6,293 bases of DNA from Shewanellaceae bacterium (lineage in GTDB: Bacteria; Pseudomonadota; Gammaproteobacteria; Enterobacterales; Shewanellaceae): contig JADHND010000096.1 in assembly GCA_016779685.1 (NCBI GenBank), positions 1 to 6,293 of the forward strand, written 5' to 3'. A program made the translations under genes and the position numbers. Below, in pieces: positions 6,001-6,293 of this stretch; the stretch's first letter is position 1, and the number at the start of each line of letters is the position of its first letter. A model generated the notes under the pieces. It made no database searches. It had not been told where the DNA came from and saw only the letters and a program-made list of their open reading frames with translations.

Positions 6001-6293
6001 GCTGATAAAAATCACTCAGTTTTTGATTTTTAAGTAATTCGTTAATCTCTTTTTGTAAAATTTTGCCTTGTTTGGAAAAAGCATTTTTTGTCTGTTTATA
6101 ATGGGCAATGTAATCAGCAATAGCTGCAATACCTTGACCTTCACCAGAGCGTTGCAGTTGTTTAAGTTCTTTTTCTAAAATATCAGCCAAAAAGAAGTTT
6201 TGATGCTCGATATACAATTCAAGCGCCTCAATCGCCGATTGAGCATTCTTACCTTTAATTTTTTGTAATGCTGTTTTTAAATCGACAAAAAAC
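3095..6293 (-). CDS. Very large protein of unknown family, possible pore-forming or secreted effector, N-terminus outside window
   Basis: The frame ends with TGA at 3097-3095 (last residues RFWWGNM) and stays open to the right edge: 25 further codons (FFVDLKTALQKIKGK...) precede a TTG at 6217 that could be mistaken for the start. Thus 1065 residues are visible and the true start is beyond the window. Counting from the first full codon: residues 1-270 are charged and mostly helical with coiled-coil character; DDIIDG is repeated within 273-292; 343-387 is one long hydrophobic stretch, rich in Ala/Gly with a central FWPIAVPVAIF, long enough for two membrane helices; 390-1065 is mainly beta-strand-like with many aromatic residues. 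No catalytic motif, signal peptide or secretion-domain repeat is recognised. The design recalls colicin-like or VasX-like type VI effectors, but I cannot claim homology. No same-strand gene follows it closely, so any immunity gene would have to be elsewhere. It converges on the ATPase operon. Confidence 0.8.
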   Translation of the reverse strand, partial: FFVDLKTALQKIKGKNAQSAIEALELYIEHQNFFLADILEKELKQLQRSGEGQGIAAIADYIAHYKQTKNAFSKQGKILQKEINELLKNQKLSDFYQRYNSLNEISARATFLDELKEADRALYDEFIHFKYAQVDQRSLPYYDHLMPKDVRLSDLKGTRIFDVNHIRLPLDDIEKYQRYLERLAQMLQENSQLSSEFEEFNRIYERLQKLLKQNSTNANELLREYGMLDNIMERIFQRNVLPNQIEFARQYRLEMGLFESQVAELAKRNPNQIIDDIIDGIAHSGDDIIDGMQNAVNALAADFAFEAIASAYSIYTLDSSYYARDYADRNNLAAQSTSMLAESAASLIASAGIYAAQSGGLLAAGFWPIAVPVAIFVTTGVATSVLLDQRYQKMKKAQKTQLLFHQLYHKYTVEYKKQRDLYTINGLTGSNVLSFVKDADIIIEGIDLSQQQLAVQKTGALELEQVDGKGEGTGTLFNLYNFWSKDTFYPHVTLGNDAEDATATDSTYPAKQIDALILPTQAKFSKAWQRHVISTKANGVYSKNFQLGASLALKLEKSLFADFKPWFFMNENRHIDEIVHDQVTYRPTDIQIKLPKHPIDFIFPHGGWFQDHLNVLHYTFIHPLEHKGYYSFISHYFEALKDEPTQPTELKLTLKQGHPDLIWDFTLHGVNLNNAEIIYNQQTLQIKTINRTLVIDIQHFEGNLWINGIENKRTSYFYAKAQDQQLVIMKPTKQMEENFVQIKKQHLQQIKLRGDENKSANDVQAITQAATTYTKKTFYISNITWEKATAEIHYIDGNFDTVHIEPEDTLQVHFNRELEQLDFIKFYTTKSVRYSYNPSRIVDNSTLLDHIGEDSKILCFSLNQGTLSRDFRATAELCDSTTPRYYIGNEQLDPELPMIHKRRVYKIDHIAPEDPNKIPTYYKISIDNNMGRSANISLRYNYLGTEYRLSLEEELIDYQEITSTHRVSKTEESRATFYIPEFAKITSIKATYPKKDRLFNVFDTLEDTPLNQTMSQDLYYDLKQGNGRVIRILLEGHVKETTAEERAQYYRDQFALQERFWWGNM

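Noticed and set aside
6217..6217. TTG as the start of the large minus-strand protein
   Set aside because: The frame is open for 25 more codons to the window edge and no Shine-Dalgarno precedes this TTG, so the gene is 5'-truncated by the window.

Overview
The window is AT-rich, with long noncoding A/T tracts, and uses bacterial -35/-10 promoters, Shine-Dalgarno sites and GTG starts. Codon use and the type I-F style Cas6 fragment suggest a low-GC gammaproteobacterium. Acinetobacter or another Moraxellaceae is my best guess, but no marker gene proves it. The content looks like an accessory or defence region rather than core genome.

Left edge (1-381, minus strand): the N-terminal 127 residues of a protein that reads as a Cas6f/Csy4-type CRISPR RNA endonuclease. 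It runs leftward out of the window behind its own apparent promoter. No other cas gene lies on the visible side, and no CRISPR array is visible.

Middle noncoding stretch (382-1197, about 816 bp): no convincing protein gene. It holds the cas6 promoter with an adjacent 10-bp inverted repeat, a possible small-RNA unit on the plus strand (promoter near 683-710, intrinsic terminator at 915-943), and a long compound hairpin at 967-1010 that overlaps a doubtful 25-codon minus-strand ORF. A -35/-10 pair embedded in a tandem/palindromic TTTGACAAA element lies just before the next gene.

Centre (1198-2923, plus strand): a two-gene operon with overlapping frames. It encodes a 404-aa ABC/OLD-like AAA ATPase without a nuclease domain, followed by an unfamiliar 173-aa basic protein. 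The C-terminal third of the second protein has a strand pattern reminiscent of RelE-like toxins. The layout fits a two-component anti-phage or toxin/ATPase module and is the best candidate here for an uncharacterised system.

Right half (3095-6293, minus strand, convergent with the operon): the last 1065 codons of a very large protein whose true start lies beyond the window. It has a charged helical N-terminal part, one strongly hydrophobic hairpin-like segment, and a long beta-rich C-terminal part. This architecture suggests a pore-forming or secreted antibacterial effector, but no family could be named. No co-directional immunity-like gene follows it. The 171-bp gap between the convergent genes holds a GC-rich hairpin.

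Taken together, a CRISPR processing gene, an ATPase-plus-partner operon and a possible effector sit side by side. That pattern is typical of defence/competition islands, but no functional link between the three units is shown by the sequence.
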